Assembly: GCF_006335115.1 (NCBI RefSeq)
Contig: NZ_VDMJ01000031.1
Span: forward strand, 23,804-87,803
Length of the DNA: 64,000 nt
From: Streptomyces sp. NP160
GTDB lineage: Bacteria > Actinomycetota > Actinomycetes > Actinomycetales > Quadrisphaeraceae
Reading direction: 5' to 3'
This document shows, piece by piece, positions 47,842 through 57,697 of the stretch. Position 1 is the first letter of the stretch. The number at the start of each line of letters is the position of its first letter. Under the pieces are notes generated by a model. It made no database searches. It was not told where the DNA came from and saw only the letters and a list, made by a program, of their open reading frames with translations. A program made the position numbers and the translations under genes.

Positions 47842-49078
47842 CCGCCCACTCTGGGTGAGCCCTGCCGCCGGGCTCAAGCGGGGCGCGCCGCCACCCCTCG
47901 GACGTCCGCGCCGCCAGGCCCCTGCGGGACAGCTCGCGCAGCACGGTCGGCACGTCCTGCGCGGCGAGCCCGGCGGTCACGGCGATGCGCTCGGCGGACC
48001 GCGCCGAGACCTTGGGCAGGGCGTCGAGGACCGCCACCTGCACCGGGTCGAGCCCGTCGTGGGCCCGGGCCGGCACCGTGCGGACCGGCTCGGGCGCCAC
48101 CTCGTCGACGAGCTGCAGCACCTCGGCGGCGTCGGTGACGCACACGGCCCCGGAGCGCAGCAGCCGGTGGCAGCCCTCGGAGGACGGGGAGGTGACGGGT
48201 CCCGGCACCGCTCCCACGGGCAGGCAGAGGTCCATCGCCAGACCGGCCGTGGACAGCGAGCCCGACCGCCAGCCCGCCTCCACCACCACCGTGGCCCGGG
48301 AGACGGCGGCGATGAGGCGGTTGCGCTGCAGGAAGCGGCGCCGCATCGGGCTGGACCCCGGTGGCACCTCGCTCACCACCAAGCCCTCCTCGGCCACGGC
48401 GCGCAGCAGCCGCTGGTGCGAGGACGGGTAGGCCCGGTCCACCCCGCACGCCAGCACGGCCACCGTCGGGGCGCCGGCCGCGAGCGCGCCGCGGTGGGCG
48501 GCGCCGTCGATGCCGAGGGCGGCCCCGGACACGGTCGTCGCCCCGGCGTCCCCGAGGCCCACGGCGATGCTCGCCGCGATCCGCTCCCCGTAGGCGGTGG
48601 CCGCCCGGGCGCCGACCACGGCGGCGCTGCGCCCGCAGGCCGCGGCGAGGTCGAGCGGGCCGCGCACCCACAGCGCGAACGGCTCGCCGCCGTTGAGGTG
48701 CACCAGCCCCTCGGGCCACTCGGGGTCGCCGTCGAGCACCACCCGGCCGCCCAGCGCCAGCACCCTGGCGAGGTCGCGCTCGGGGTCGGTCTCCTCCCAG
48801 CGGCTCGCCCAGCGCGCCAGGCCGGCCCGCAGGGCGTCCGGGGTCTCCCCCGGCAGGCACTCAGCCGCGCTCACGGGCGCCGGTGACGCCAGCCGCTCGA
48901 GGGCCTGCGGCCCCCCTCGTCCGGCGACGAAGCACTTCGCCACGAGGTCCTCCGGCTCCGCCAGCCGGGACCAGGCGAGCATCGCGAGGCGCTCGTCGCC
49001 GGCCCACCGGGGAAGGCGCCGGCCGAGCTCGGGCAGCGCGTCCTGCCAGCCGGCGGCCCGGCCCGTGGGCGCACTCAC
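47825..49078 (-). CDS. dprA: DNA-processing protein DprA
   Basis: A 417-residue protein with the DprA Rossmann-like core: [72 protein letters not shown] and [24 protein letters not shown]-terminal winged helix ([18 protein letters not shown]) completes it. DprA loads RecA on incoming single-stranded DNA. Its GTG overlaps the comM stop (GTGA), so the genes are coupled. Confidence 0.95.
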   Translation of the reverse strand: MSAPTGRAAGWQDALPELGRRLPRWAGDERLAMLAWSRLAEPEDLVAKCFVAGRGGPQALERLASPAPVSAAECLPGETPDALRAGLARWASRWEETDPERDLARVLALGGRVVLDGDPEWPEGLVHLNGGEPFALWVRGPLDLAAACGRSAAVVGARAATAYGERIAASIAVGLGDAGATTVSGAALGIDGAAHRGALAAGAPTVAVLACGVDRAYPSSHQRLLRAVAEEGLVVSEVPPGSSPMRRRFLQRNRLIAAVSRATVVVEAGWRSGSLSTAGLAMDLCLPVGAVPGPVTSPSSEGCHRLLRSGAVCVTDAAEVLQLVDEVAPEPVRTVPARAHDGLDPVQVAVLDALPKVSARSAERIAVTAGLAAQDVPTVLRELSRRGLAARTSEGWRRAPLEPGGRAHPEWAGGPRP

Positions 49079-50643
49079 GCCACGGCCCACGGCAGCCGCC
49101 ACGACAGCGCCCGCTCGACGTCGTCGGCGCCGGGGGCGGGCCGGCCCGCGAGGTCGGCCAGCGTCCACGCGACGCGCAGCACCCTGTCGAGCCCCCGCAG
49201 GGTCAGCTCGCCGGAGTCGAGGCGGACCATCGCCGGGCGCACCACCGCGGGCGGCAGGCGCAGCGGTCCGCGCAGGTGCCGGCCGGGGACCTCCCCGTTG
49301 CACCGCCAGGGCGTGGTGCTCAGGCGCTCCGCAGCGGTGGCGCGTGCGGCGGCCACCTGCCGCGCCACCTGCTCCGACGTGGTGCGGCCGGTGGTGCCGC
49401 GCTCGGCGGCGTCCAGCTCGGTGCGGGAGACCGGGGCCACCGCCACCTGCAGGTCGACCCGGTCCAGCAGCGGACCGGAGAGGCGGTTGCGGTAGCGGCG
49501 CTGCTCCTGCGGGGTGCAGCGGCACGCCAGCCCCCTGTCGGTGGCGCGCCCGCACGGGCACGGGTTGGCGGTGCAGACCAGCTGGAAGCGCGCCGGGAAG
49601 CGCGCGGTGCCCCGCGAGCGGGCGATGACCACCTCACCGTCCTCGAGGGGCTGGCGCAGCCCCTCCAGCACCCGGCGGTCGAACTCGGGCGCCTCGTCCA
49701 GGAGCAGCACGCCGCGGTGCGCGCGGGAGACCGCGCCCGGGGCCGGTCCGGAGGAGCCGCCTCCGAGCACGGCTGCGGCCGAGGCGGTGTGGTGCGGCGC
49801 CTCGAAGGGCGGCCTGTCGAGCAGGCCGCGGGAGGGGTCGAAGGTGCCCGCGAGGGAGTGCACGGCGGTGACCTCGACGGCCTCGGGCTCCGAGAGCGGC
49901 GGCAGCACGCCGGGCAGGCGCGCCGCCAGCACCGACTTGCCGGCACCGGGCGGGCCCGTCATGAGCAGGTGGTGGCCGCCGGCAGCGGCCACCCGCAGGG
50001 CGTCGAGCGCGTCGGCCTGGCCGACGACGTCGCCCAGGTCGCCGGTGTCCGCCCTGCCGAGGCTGCCCGGGAGCGCTCCCGGCCGGGGAGGTCCGGCGCG
50101 CCGGGAGGAGCGCACCGGCGGCGCGACCGCGGTGCCGCCGTGAGCGCGCACCACGTCCCCCAGGTGCTCGACGGGCACCACCTCCACGCCGGGCACCAGG
50201 GCGGCCTCCGCGGCGTTGGCCGCGGGGACGACGGCGCGCCGCACGCCCTGGGCGTGCGCGGCGAGCACCGCCGGCAGCACGCCGCGGACCGGGCGGACCC
50301 ACCCGTCCAGACCCAGCTCCCCCAGGTGGAGGGCGCTGGCCGCGGAGGCGGGGCGCAGGCCCTGCTGGGAGGCGATGACCGCGGCGGCGACGGCGACGTC
50401 GAAGGAGGCCCCCTGCTTGGGCAGCGACGCCGGGGACAGGTTGACCACCACCCGGCGGTCGGCCACGGCCAGACCGGCGTTGCGCAGGGCAGAGCGCACG
50501 CGGTCGCGCGACTCGTTGAGTGCGGCGTCGGGCAGGCCGGTGACGACGAACGCCGGGAGGCCGGAGGTGACGTCGGCCTCGACCTCCACGAGGTGGCCCG
50601 CCAGGCCGACCAGGGCCACGGACAGGGACCTGCCGACGCTCAC
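49075..50643 (-). CDS. comM: YifB/ComM-family Mg-chelatase-like ATPase
   Basis: A 522-residue protein. The N-terminal Lon-protease-like domain (VALVGLAGHLVEVEADVTSGLPAFVVTGLPD) precedes an AAA+ domain with Walker A GPPGAGKS, Walker B GVLLLDEAPEF and TANPCPCG, followed by the Cys-containing CRCTPQEQRRY and a C-terminal helical domain. ComM is a hexameric helicase that aids branch migration in natural transformation. The stop overlaps dprA and the start overlaps yraN by GTGA. Confidence 0.95.
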   Translation of the reverse strand: MSVGRSLSVALVGLAGHLVEVEADVTSGLPAFVVTGLPDAALNESRDRVRSALRNAGLAVADRRVVVNLSPASLPKQGASFDVAVAAAVIASQQGLRPASAASALHLGELGLDGWVRPVRGVLPAVLAAHAQGVRRAVVPAANAAEAALVPGVEVVPVEHLGDVVRAHGGTAVAPPVRSSRRAGPPRPGALPGSLGRADTGDLGDVVGQADALDALRVAAAGGHHLLMTGPPGAGKSVLAARLPGVLPPLSEPEAVEVTAVHSLAGTFDPSRGLLDRPPFEAPHHTASAAAVLGGGSSGPAPGAVSRAHRGVLLLDEAPEFDRRVLEGLRQPLEDGEVVIARSRGTARFPARFQLVCTANPCPCGRATDRGLACRCTPQEQRRYRNRLSGPLLDRVDLQVAVAPVSRTELDAAERGTTGRTTSEQVARQVAAARATAAERLSTTPWRCNGEVPGRHLRGPLRLPPAVVRPAMVRLDSGELTLRGLDRVLRVAWTLADLAGRPAPGADDVERALSWRLPWAVA

Positions 50644-51062
50644 GCGCCCACCCCGCGCACGTGCTGCACCTCGGCACCGCCGGCGCGGTCCAGGAGCACC
50701 CCGACCACGTCGAGGCGCAGCTCGCCGGTGCGGGCGCGGCCGGGGTGCTCGGCGCACCACAGCCCCAGCAGCCGGCGCAGCCGCGCCACCTTCAGGGGCG
50801 TCACGGACTCCAGCGGGGTGCCCGACGCGGTCGTGCGGCGGGTGCGGACCTCCACGCCGACGAGCGCGTCGCCGTCGCGCACCACGAGGTCGAGCTCGCC
50901 CCAGCGGCAGCGCCAGTTCCTGTCGAGCACCTGCGCGCCGCCGGCGACCAGGTGCGCCTCGGCCAGCCGCTCACCGCGCTCGCCGACCTCCCGGCGCGAC
51001 AGCGCCCCAGCGCCTCCGGCGAGTCCACCGGCACCCCTTCGGGCCTCTGCCACCACGACCAC
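50640..51062 (-). CDS. yraN: YraN/UPF0102 endonuclease-like protein
   Basis: A 140-residue protein with the Holliday-junction-resolvase-like fold of UPF0102: GERLAEAHLVAGGAQVLDRNWRCRWGELDLVVRDGDALVGVEVRTR, then TPLESVTPLKVARLRRL. In most relatives the catalytic motif ends VEVKTR; here the lysine is replaced by arginine, which may reduce nuclease activity. It lies in the fixed order DUF2469-yraN-comM-dprA, overlapping comM by four bases. Confidence 0.9.
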   Translation of the reverse strand: MVVVAEARRGAGGLAGGAGALSRREVGERGERLAEAHLVAGGAQVLDRNWRCRWGELDLVVRDGDALVGVEVRTRRTTASGTPLESVTPLKVARLRRLLGLWCAEHPGRARTGELRLDVVGVLLDRAGGAEVQHVRGVGA

Positions 51063-51191
51063 CTCCGGGTGGTCACGCTGCCCGCCGGTCCCGCCGCACG
51101 CGCGGGCCCGCGACCCGGCCTGTGGACGACGGACCCGTCAGGCGCCCCTGTGGGCGCAGGACGTGCTCAGTGGCCGACCAGCGGGCCGGGG

Positions 51192-51515
51192 TCAGCCCGT
51201 GAAGCCCTCGGGCTTGGGCACCTCGAGGTCGCTCTTGGACAGCTCCTCCACGTTGACGTCCTTGAACGTCACCACGCGGACCGTCTTGACGAAGCGCGCC
51301 GACCGGTACACGTCCCACACCCACGCGTCCGACAGCACCAGCTCGAACCAGACCTCGCCGTCGGTGGTGCGGGGGCGCAGGTCCACGGAGTTGGCCAGGT
51401 AGAACCTGCGCTCGGTCTCCACCACGTAGGAGAACAGGCCGACGACGTCGCGGTACTCGCGGTAGAGCGCGAGCTCCATCTCGGTCTCGTAGTCCTCGAG
51501 GTCCTCAGCGCTCAT
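51192..51515 (-). CDS. DUF2469 family protein
   Basis: A 107-residue acidic protein found almost only in actinobacteria: MSAEDLEDYETEMELALYREYRDVVGLFSYVVETERRFYLAN, then GEVWFELVLSDAWVWDVYRSARFVKTVRVVTFKDVNVEEL. The function is unknown. It is always near rnhB and yraN, as here, and lies 9 bases after the rnhB stop. Confidence 0.92.
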   Translation of the reverse strand: MSAEDLEDYETEMELALYREYRDVVGLFSYVVETERRFYLANSVDLRPRTTDGEVWFELVLSDAWVWDVYRSARFVKTVRVVTFKDVNVEELSKSDLEVPKPEGFTG

Positions 51516-51524
51516 CGCCGCTCA

Positions 51525-52331
51525 TCATGCACCCCGCGCTCCGAGCGCCTCGCCGGAACCCCGGGGCTCGCGCTCGGGCCCGGCCCCGGGCTCGAGCGCG
51601 CCGAGCAGGTCCAGCTGCTCGGCCAGCGCCGCCTGGCCGGCGGCGGCGACGCCGGGCAGGCGCCAGCTGCGCCGGTGCTGGGCGCTCGGGCCGAGCTCGC
51701 GCAGCGCTGCCAGGTGGTCCGGGGCGCTGTAGCCCTTGTTGCCGGCCCACCCGTAGCCGGGGTGGTCCGCGTCGAGCCCGGTCATGAGGGCGTCCCGCTC
51801 CACCTTGGCGAGCACCGAGGCGGCCGCGACGGCGGCGCAGCGCAGGTCCCCCTTGACCTGCGTCACCACGTCGACGCCGTCGGCCAGCGGTGCGCAGTGG
51901 GCGGGCGGCGGCGGGTGCGGCCGGTTGAGCCAGTCGTAGTCGCCGTCGAGCAGCGCCGCCGCGGGCAGCGCGGGCAGCTGGTGCAGGGCCCGGGTGCCGG
52001 CCAGCCGCAGCGCCCGCAGGATGCCGAGGGCGTCGACCTCGGCCGCCGACGCGTGCCCGACCGCCCACCCCGGCGCCCAGCGCCGCAGCGCCGGCACGAG
52101 GGCCTCGCGGGCGGCGGGGCTGAGCAGCTTGGAGTCGCGCAGGCCCACGGGAGCGCTCCGGGTGGACAGCTCGACGACGACGACGCCGACGGTGACCGGC
52201 CCGGCGAGCGCTCCGCGCCCCACCTCGTCCACACCGGCCACCAGGGCGTGGCCGGACCGCAGCAGCTCGCGCTCGCGCCGCAGCGTCGGGGCGGCGGAGC
52301 GGGGTCTGCGCGCGGCCGCCCGCTCAGCCAC
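51525..52331 (-). CDS. rnhB: Ribonuclease HII
   Basis: A 268-residue RNase HII that removes ribonucleotides from DNA. The catalytic acids are visible in [14 protein letters not shown] (Asp-Glu pair), [21 protein letters not shown] and [14 protein letters not shown]. The C-terminal 35 residues ([14 protein letters not shown] onward) are an actinobacterial extension. The GTG at 52331 overlaps the lepB stop by 8 bases and is chosen because the family starts near LRRERELL. Confidence 0.95.
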   Translation of the reverse strand: MAERAAARRPRSAAPTLRRERELLRSGHALVAGVDEVGRGALAGPVTVGVVVVELSTRSAPVGLRDSKLLSPAAREALVPALRRWAPGWAVGHASAAEVDALGILRALRLAGTRALHQLPALPAAALLDGDYDWLNRPHPPPPAHCAPLADGVDVVTQVKGDLRCAAVAAASVLAKVERDALMTGLDADHPGYGWAGNKGYSAPDHLAALRELGPSAQHRRSWRLPGVAAAGQAALAEQLDLLGALEPGAGPEREPRGSGEALGARGA

Positions 52332-53082
52332 CGCTGGAGGCCGCCGGGACGCCGGCGAAGGCCTCGGCGTGCCGGCCCAGCCAGGTGAGCCTGTCGAGCG
52401 GCCACACGACGACCACGGCGCGCCCCACGACGTCGTCCACCGGCACGGCACCGCCTCCGGGAGAGCCGGGGTGGTAGCGGGAGTCGCCGGAGTTCTGCCG
52501 GTTGTCCCCCTCGACCCACAGGCTGTCCGGCGGCACGGTGACGTCGAAGTCGACCTCGCTGGAGACCGAGCCGGGCTTGAGGAAGTCCTCGTGGATCGCC
52601 ACGCCGTTGACCGTGGTGAGCCCCTCGGCGTCGCAGCACACGACGCGGTCGCCGGGCAGGCCGATGACCCGCTTGATGAGGTGCTGGCCGGAGTTGGAGG
52701 GCAGCACCCCCACGAAGGTGAGGACGTCGACGACGGCGTTCCCGACCGGACCGCGGTCGACCTCGGGGACGGGGTCGAGCCAGCCGCCCGGGTCCTCGAA
52801 GACCACCACGTCGCCGCGCTGGAGGTCGAACGGCCCCGGCGTGAGCTGGCTGACGAGCACCCGGTCGCCGCGCAGGAGGGTGTCCTCCATCGACTCCGAG
52901 GGGATGTAGAACGCCTGCACGAGGAAGGTCTTGACCAGCAGCGACAGCACGAGGGCGGCCACCACCACGACGGCGGCCTCGCGCACGGCCGCGACGAGGC
53001 CGGCGAGCGGGCCGCGGTGGCGCGTGCGGCGGCCGGGCCCGTCAGGGGGCGGGGACTCGTGCCGCGCCTGCTGGTCAACCAC
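52324..53082 (-). CDS. lepB: Signal peptidase I
   Basis: A 252-residue type I signal peptidase. One membrane segment ([20 protein letters not shown], about residues 36-55) precedes the catalytic domain with the nucleophile Ser64 in PSESMEDT and the general base Lys137 in [12 protein letters not shown]. The [11 protein letters not shown] motif is present. It cleaves Sec and Tat signal peptides outside the membrane. It lies downstream of rplS behind a strong terminator hairpin. Confidence 0.95.
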   Translation of the reverse strand: MVDQQARHESPPPDGPGRRTRHRGPLAGLVAAVREAAVVVVAALVLSLLVKTFLVQAFYIPSESMEDTLLRGDRVLVSQLTPGPFDLQRGDVVVFEDPGGWLDPVPEVDRGPVGNAVVDVLTFVGVLPSNSGQHLIKRVIGLPGDRVVCCDAEGLTTVNGVAIHEDFLKPGSVSSEVDFDVTVPPDSLWVEGDNRQNSGDSRYHPGSPGGGAVPVDDVVGRAVVVVWPLDRLTWLGRHAEAFAGVPAASSGG

Positions 53083-53172
53083 TCGTCCTCCGGGGGATGG
53101 GGGTCACGGGCGGTGCGCCCGCGACCTCGGAAGGCTACGTCGGCGTGCTGGGAGACGAGGTCCGGACGCGGC

Positions 53173-53203
53173 GGAGGCCCGGTCCGAGACGGACCGGGCC
53201 TCC
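53173..53203 (-). terminator. 13-bp-stem terminator-like hairpin after rplS
   Basis: A perfect 13-base stem (GGAGGCCCGGTCC / GGACCGGGCCTCC) with a 5-base loop starts 21 bases after the rplS stop. It is the clearest terminator-like structure in the window, although it has no U-tract. It would separate the rpsP-rplS unit from lepB. Confidence 0.75.
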
Positions 53204-53224
53204 GCTGCTCAGGCCGAGCTGGGC

Positions 53225-53581
53225 TCAGGCCGGACGGCTGTCGCGCTTCTCCTTGATCTTGGCGGCCTTGCCGCGCAGGTCGCGCAGGTAGTACAGCTTC
53301 GCGCGGCGCACGTCACCGCGGGTCACGACCTCGATGGAGTCGATCGCCGGGGAGTGCAGCGGGAAGGTGCGCTCCACGCCCACGCCGAAGCTGACCTTGC
53401 GGGCGGTGAAGGTCTCGCGCACGCCACCGCCGGAGCGGCGGATGACGGCGCCCTGGAAGACCTGGATGCGGGAGCGGCTGCCCTCGACGACCTTGACGTT
53501 GACCTTGACGGTGTCGCCGGGGCCGAAGGCCGGGATGTCGCTGCGCAGCGAGGCGGCGTCGAGAGCGTCGAAGGTGTGCAC
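53225..53581 (-). CDS. rplS: 50S ribosomal protein L19
   Basis: A 118-residue L19: [76 protein letters not shown] and [23 protein letters not shown]19 lies at the 30S-50S interface. The GTG at 53581 fits the family start (HTFDALD); an in-frame GTG at 53608 would add nine unconserved residues. A 219-base leader separates it from trmD. Confidence 0.97.
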   Translation of the reverse strand: MHTFDALDAASLRSDIPAFGPGDTVKVNVKVVEGSRSRIQVFQGAVIRRSGGGVRETFTARKVSFGVGVERTFPLHSPAIDSIEVVTRGDVRRAKLYYLRDLRGKAAKIKEKRDSRPA

Positions 53582-53742
53582 GGTTGGTGTCCGTTCCCGC
53601 GGTGCCACAGGTCACGCGCGACGTCTGGCCTGCCGCGGTGCGCGGACGGGCCGGTGGTCTGCTTCCGTCGTCGTGCCGGGTCCCCTCCGGCGACCGCACG
53701 CCCCCTGTGGCAGGGGCGGCGCCGGTCACGGCACGGCTTCCA

Positions 53743-53748
53743 AGTCTG
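53743..53748 (-). promoter_or_regulatory. Candidate -10 element for rplS
   Basis: CAGACT, preceded by TGG (TGGCAGACT), lies about 160 bases upstream of the rplS start in the trmD-rplS spacer. A similar TGGCACAAT lies before rpsP. No good -35 is visible. Confidence 0.25.
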
Positions 53749-53800
53749 CCACAGCAGCGGTGGTGGCTCGACCAGTCCCGCGCTGGACCGGCTGCAGCCC

Positions 53801-54610
53801 TCAGGAGGGGCGGCGCAGCCGCCCGTCGCCGCTCTCCCAGCCGAGCTCGGCCAGCACGGCGCGGTCGGCCCGGGTGAGATGGGCCGGGTCGAGCCGCTCC
53901 AGCAGGTCCGGGCGGCGGTCGGCGGTGCGCCGCAGCGACTGCTCGCGCCGCCAGGACGCCACCTTGGCGTGGTGGCCCGACAGCAGCACCTCCGGCGCCG
54001 GGCGGCCCTCCCAGGTGGCCGGGCGCGTGTAGACGGGCGCCTCGAGCAGACCGCCGGACGCCGGCGCGTGCGACTCCTCGACCACGCTCTCGGGGTTGCC
54101 CAGCACACCGGGCAGCAGCCGCGCGACGGCCTCGACGACGGCGAGGACGGCCACCTCACCGCCGTTCAGCACGTAGTCGCCGAGGCTGACCGGCGTCACC
54201 GGACCGTGCTCCGCGGCGGCGTCGAGCACCCGCTCGTCGATGCCCTCGTAGCGGCCGCAGGCGAAGGCCAGCCAGGCCTCGGAGGCGAGCTCGTGGGCCA
54301 TCGCCTGCGTGAAGGGGACGCCCGCGGGGCTCGGCACCAGCAGGTGCGGCACCGCCTCGGGCTCCTCCAGCGAGCTGCGCCCGGCCTCGCGCACCGCGGC
54401 CAGCGCGGCCGCCCACGGCTCCGGGCGCATGACCATGCCGGCGCCCCCGCCGAGCGGGGCGTCGTCGACGGTGCGGTGGCGGTCGGTGGTCCAGGTGCGC
54501 AGGTCGTGGACGTGCAGGTCGAGCAGGCCCGTGGTGCGGGCCTTCCCGATGAGCGAGAGCTCCAGCGGCGAGAGGTACTCGGGGAAGATCGTGACGACGT
54601 CGATCCTCAC
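53801..54610 (-). CDS. trmD: tRNA (guanine37-N1)-methyltransferase
   Basis: A 269-residue SPOUT methyltransferase that makes m1G37 and prevents frameshifting. It has [11 protein letters not shown] at the start, the knot residues [30 protein letters not shown] and [15 protein letters not shown] for SAM binding, and the C-terminal WESGDGRL. The GTG at 54610 is chosen by homology; it lies 7 bases after the rimM stop without a good Shine-Dalgarno and sits inside a hairpin. Confidence 0.96.
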   Translation of the reverse strand: MRIDVVTIFPEYLSPLELSLIGKARTTGLLDLHVHDLRTWTTDRHRTVDDAPLGGGAGMVMRPEPWAAALAAVREAGRSSLEEPEAVPHLLVPSPAGVPFTQAMAHELASEAWLAFACGRYEGIDERVLDAAAEHGPVTPVSLGDYVLNGGEVAVLAVVEAVARLLPGVLGNPESVVEESHAPASGGLLEAPVYTRPATWEGRPAPEVLLSGHHAKVASWRREQSLRRTADRRPDLLERLDPAHLTRADRAVLAELGWESGDGRLRRPS

Positions 54611-54619
54611 GCGAGGATC
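54602..54619 (-). promoter_or_regulatory. Hairpin over the trmD start codon
   Basis: GATCCTC-N4-GAGGATC forms a perfect 7-base stem. On the transcript it contains two bases of the rimM stop codon and the trmD GTG, so the start would be occluded unless ribosomes finishing rimM open it. Confidence 0.5.
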
Positions 54620-55148
54620 ACCGGGCGTCCTCGGGCGCGCCGTCACCCTCGAGCAGGCCGCCGGGCGGGTCGAGGACCACGCGGCCGCCGGCCACGTCGA
54701 CGACGGGCACCAGCGCGGCCACGAAGGGGATCCGCGCCAGCGACCCCGAGGGCTGGCGCACCACGAGCAGGTCCTGCGCGGGGCCGTGCTCGACGCCCAC
54801 CACCTCGCCGGCGGCGCGGCCGTCGGTGCGCTCGGCGCGCAGGCCCACCAGCGCGGGCACGGACCAGGCGTCCGGCTCGTCGTCACGGGTGGCGGGGACG
54901 TCGGCGAGCAGCAGGACGCCCCGCAGCTGCTCGGCGGCGTTGCGGTCGGTGACGCCCTGGAATGACAGCAGGGTCACGCCGTTGTGGTCCCGCGCGGACT
55001 CCAGCACGAGCGGCCCCACCCCCGCGGGGTCGGTGGAGAACACCGCTCCCCCGGCGAAGCGCTCGCCGGGGGAGTCGGTGCGGACCTCGACGCTGACCTG
55101 CCCGCGCACTCCGTGGGGACGCCCGATCCGGGCGACGACGACCTCCAT
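54618..55148 (-). CDS. rimM: Ribosome maturation factor RimM
   Basis: A 176-residue protein with an N-terminal RimM barrel ([25 protein letters not shown]) and a C-terminal PRC-barrel-like domain ([31 protein letters not shown], then [27 protein letters not shown]). RimM helps mature the 30S head and binds S19. It follows the KH protein and precedes trmD. Confidence 0.95.
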   Translation of the reverse strand: MEVVVARIGRPHGVRGQVSVEVRTDSPGERFAGGAVFSTDPAGVGPLVLESARDHNGVTLLSFQGVTDRNAAEQLRGVLLLADVPATRDDEPDAWSVPALVGLRAERTDGRAAGEVVGVEHGPAQDLLVVRQPSGSLARIPFVAALVPVVDVAGGRVVLDPPGGLLEGDGAPEDAR

Positions 55149-55171
55149 GCGCGGACGGACCCCTCCGGCGG

Positions 55172-55426
55172 TCAGGACGGGCGGCGGCGGGGGCGGTCGA
55201 CGTCGACGACGTCGACGCGCACGTCGTCGTCGCCCGCGAGGGCGCCGACCACCGTGCGCAGCGCCTTGGCCGTGCGGCCCGACCGACCGATCACCCGGCC
55301 GAGGTCCTCGGGGTGCACGCGCACCTCGAGGACCTCGCCGGAGCGCAGGCGGCGGGTGCTGACCCGGACGTCGTCGGGGTTGTCGACGATGCCGCGGACC
55401 AGGTGGTCGAGCGCCTCAGCGAGCAC
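55172..55426 (-). CDS. khpA: KH-domain RNA-binding protein KhpA
   Basis: An 84-residue protein that is a single type II KH domain: MLAEALDHLVRGIVDNPDDVRV, then VHPEDLGRVIGRSGRTAKALRTVVGAL with the GxxG loop (GRSG). KhpA binds small RNAs and mRNAs in Gram-positives. It lies between rpsP and rimM as in most actinobacteria, starting 23 bases after the rpsP stop. Confidence 0.93.
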   Translation of the reverse strand: MLAEALDHLVRGIVDNPDDVRVSTRRLRSGEVLEVRVHPEDLGRVIGRSGRTAKALRTVVGALAGDDDVRVDVVDVDRPRRRPS

Positions 55427-55449
55427 GACGGCCTGCTCCTGCCCGGTGC

Positions 55450-55908
55450 TCAGGCCGAGGTGCCCGAGGAACCGGCCTCAGCCGGCTCGTCGGTGCCGTC
55501 GGGCTGCTCGGCGTTGGCGACCTCGGCGGGCTGCACGGCCTCGCCCTTGTCGGCCTTCTTCGGCTTCTCGCGCTTGTCGGCGGAGAAGTCCTCGGAACCG
55601 GCGGCGGGGGCCTTCGGCTCCTTGGTCTTCAGCGTGCCCTCGGTGCCCGGGAGGCCCTTGAAGGTCTGCCAGTCACCGGTGATCTTGAGGATGGCCTCGA
55701 CCTGGGGGGACGGCTGGGCGCCGACGCCGAGCCAGTACTGCGCGCGCGCACCGTCGACCTCGATGAGCGAGGGCTCCTCGGTCGGGTGGTACTTGCCGAT
55801 CTCCTCGATCGCACGACCGTCGCGCTTGGTGCGCGAGTCGGCGACGACGATGCGGTAGTACGGGGCGCGGATCTTGCCCAGGCGCTTGAGGCGGATCTTG
55901 ACAGCCAC
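55450..55908 (-). CDS. rpsP: 30S ribosomal protein S16
   Basis: A 152-residue S16. The conserved 80 residues begin [51 protein letters not shown]. The C-terminal 70 residues form a Lys/Glu/Ala-rich extension typical of actinobacteria. AGGAG lies about 9 bases before the GTG. A TGGCACAAT element 130 bases upstream may be its promoter; it is the first gene of the rpsP-khpA-rimM-trmD-rplS unit. Confidence 0.97.
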   Translation of the reverse strand: MAVKIRLKRLGKIRAPYYRIVVADSRTKRDGRAIEEIGKYHPTEEPSLIEVDGARAQYWLGVGAQPSPQVEAILKITGDWQTFKGLPGTEGTLKTKEPKAPAAGSEDFSADKREKPKKADKGEAVQPAEVANAEQPDGTDEPAEAGSSGTSA

Positions 55909-56036
55909 GGGGTAGTGCTCCTGCTTCGCTTCGCGGGTGTGGGCCGGCGGCCGCGCGTGGGGTGTCGCGCTGCGTCGGGCCCGAGGACCAGCGGATCGCG
56001 GAGAGAGGGGCCGCACACCGCCGAGTACAGCCCTCG

Positions 56037-56042
56037 ATTGTG
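56037..56042 (-). promoter_or_regulatory. Candidate -10 element for rpsP
   Basis: CACAAT in the context TGGCACAAT lies about 130 bases before the rpsP GTG and 22 bases past the upstream ATPase stop. It would give a leader of roughly 120 bases. No clear -35 is visible. Confidence 0.35.
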
Positions 56043-56063
56043 CCAGAGGTCGGAGGGTGCTGC

Positions 56064-56825
56064 TCACAGCCTCCCGGCCTCGACCACCCGGCGCAGGAAC
56101 ACCCTCGTCCGCTCGTGCTGCGGGTCGGAGAGCACCTGCTCGGGCGGGCCCTGCTCCAGCAGCACCCCGCCCTCGAGGAAGCAGACGACGTCGGCGGCCG
56201 AGCGGGCGAAGCCCATCTCGTGCGTGGCCATGAGGATGGTCATGCCGCCGGCGGCCACCTCGCGCACCAGCGCCAGCACCTCCCCCACCAGCTCGGGGTC
56301 GAGCGCGGAGGTCACCTCGTCGAGCAGCAGCAGCCGCGGCTGCACCGCGAGCGCCCGCACGATGGCGGTGCGCTGGGCCTGCCCGCCGGAGAGCTGGTCG
56401 GGGAAGGCGCGGGCGCGGGCCGCGAGGCCGATGCGCTCCAGCAGCTCCATCGCGGTGGCCTCGGCCTGCTCGCGCGGCACGCCGTGCACGCGGCGCGGCG
56501 CCAGGGTGACGTTGTCCAGCACCGACAGGTGCGGGAAGAGGTTGTACGCCTGGAACACCACTCCGATGCGCCGGCGCACGGCGTCGGCGTCGACGCGGGG
56601 GTCGGTGACGTCCTGCCCGTCGAGCCACACCTGGCCGTCGTCCACCTGCTCCAGGAGGTCCACGCAGCGCAGGAGGGTCGACTTGCCCGAGCCGGAGGCC
56701 CCGATGAGCGTGACCACCTGGTGCTCGTCGACGTCGAGGTCGACTCCCCGCAGGACCGGCGCACCCCCGTAGGCCTTGACGAGGTTCCGGACCCTCAGGA
56801 CGGGGGGCTGCTCCGGCTCGCTCAC
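56064..56825 (-). CDS. Polar amino acid ABC transporter, ATP-binding protein (GlnQ-like)
   Basis: A 253-residue ABC ATPase: Walker [11 protein letters not shown]-loop [22 protein letters not shown], signature [15 protein letters not shown], Walker [21 protein letters not shown] and switch [15 protein letters not shown]. The [18 protein letters not shown] wording and [14 protein letters not shown] are typical of glutamine/polar amino acid importers. The GTG overlaps the permease stop (GTGA). It is the third gene of the binding protein-permease-ATPase unit. Confidence 0.93.
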   Translation of the reverse strand: MSEPEQPPVLRVRNLVKAYGGAPVLRGVDLDVDEHQVVTLIGASGSGKSTLLRCVDLLEQVDDGQVWLDGQDVTDPRVDADAVRRRIGVVFQAYNLFPHLSVLDNVTLAPRRVHGVPREQAEATAMELLERIGLAARARAFPDQLSGGQAQRTAIVRALAVQPRLLLLDEVTSALDPELVGEVLALVREVAAGGMTILMATHEMGFARSAADVVCFLEGGVLLEQGPPEQVLSDPQHERTRVFLRRVVEAGRL

Positions 56826-57697
56826 AGGACGCCTCCCGCCTGCTGCCGTCGCCGCGCCCGGGCGGTGGCCCAGTCCGCGAGGCGCACGGTGGGGACCGCC
56901 AGGAGCACGAAGAGCAGTCCCGCGACGACGTACGGCGTGAAGTCCGCCGTCTGCGCCGACTGGATCTGCGCTTGGCGCACGGCGTCGATGGCGCCGAGCA
57001 CGGAGATGAGGCCCACGTCCTTCTGCAGGGCGACGAGGTCGTTGAGCAGCGGCGGCGTCACCGTCCGGACGGCCTGCGGGAGGACGACGAGGCGCGTGGT
57101 CTGGCGGTGGGTGAGCCCCAGTGCTCGCGCCGCCGCCCGCTGGCTCGGGTGGACGGACTCGATGCCCGCCCGGAAGACCTCCGCCACGTAGGCGCCGTAG
57201 GTGAGCACGATGGCGATCGTCCCGAGGACCACCGCGCTGGTCGGCACGCCCTGCAGCCGCAGCCCGGGCACGCCGAAGCCGACGATGTAGAGCAGCACGA
57301 TGAGCGGGAGACCTCGGAACACGTCGGTGTAGGCGGTGGCGACGATCCGCACCGGGGCCCACACAGGGCCCCGCAGCGTCCGCAGCAGCGCCACCACGAG
57401 GCCCACGACGAGCACGCACACCGCGGCCACGACGAGGACGCGGACGTTGAGCCAGAGGCCCTCCAGGACCAGCGGGAACGACTGCTTCGCGACCTCCGGG
57501 TCCAGGAAGGACTCCTGCGTGCGCGGCCACCCCGGAGCGCTCGTGGTCCCGAGCACGAGCACGACGGCGAAGAGGACCGTCGAGAGGACGGCGATCCCCG
57601 TCGAGCGCCGCTCGCGGGAGCGCCGGTAGGAGCGCCGGCCCTGCTCGACCTCGCTGACGGGCGGGACGACGCCCCCCTCCCGCGGTGGTGCGGTCAC
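56822..57697 (-). CDS. Polar amino acid ABC transporter, permease
   Basis: A permease of about 291 residues with five to six membrane segments, including [33 protein letters not shown], the conserved cytoplasmic loop [22 protein letters not shown] and the EAA-like [39 protein letters not shown]. It is of the HisM/GlnP type and would form a homodimer, since no second permease is present. The GTG overlaps the binding-protein stop (GTGA). Confidence 0.92.
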   Translation of the reverse strand: MTAPPREGGVVPPVSEVEQGRRSYRRSRERRSTGIAVLSTVLFAVVLVLGTTSAPGWPRTQESFLDPEVAKQSFPLVLEGLWLNVRVLVVAAVCVLVVGLVVALLRTLRGPVWAPVRIVATAYTDVFRGLPLIVLLYIVGFGVPGLRLQGVPTSAVVLGTIAIVLTYGAYVAEVFRAGIESVHPSQRAAARALGLTHRQTTRLVVLPQAVRTVTPPLLNDLVALQKDVGLISVLGAIDAVRQAQIQSAQTADFTPYVVAGLLFVLLAVPTVRLADWATARARRRQQAGGVL

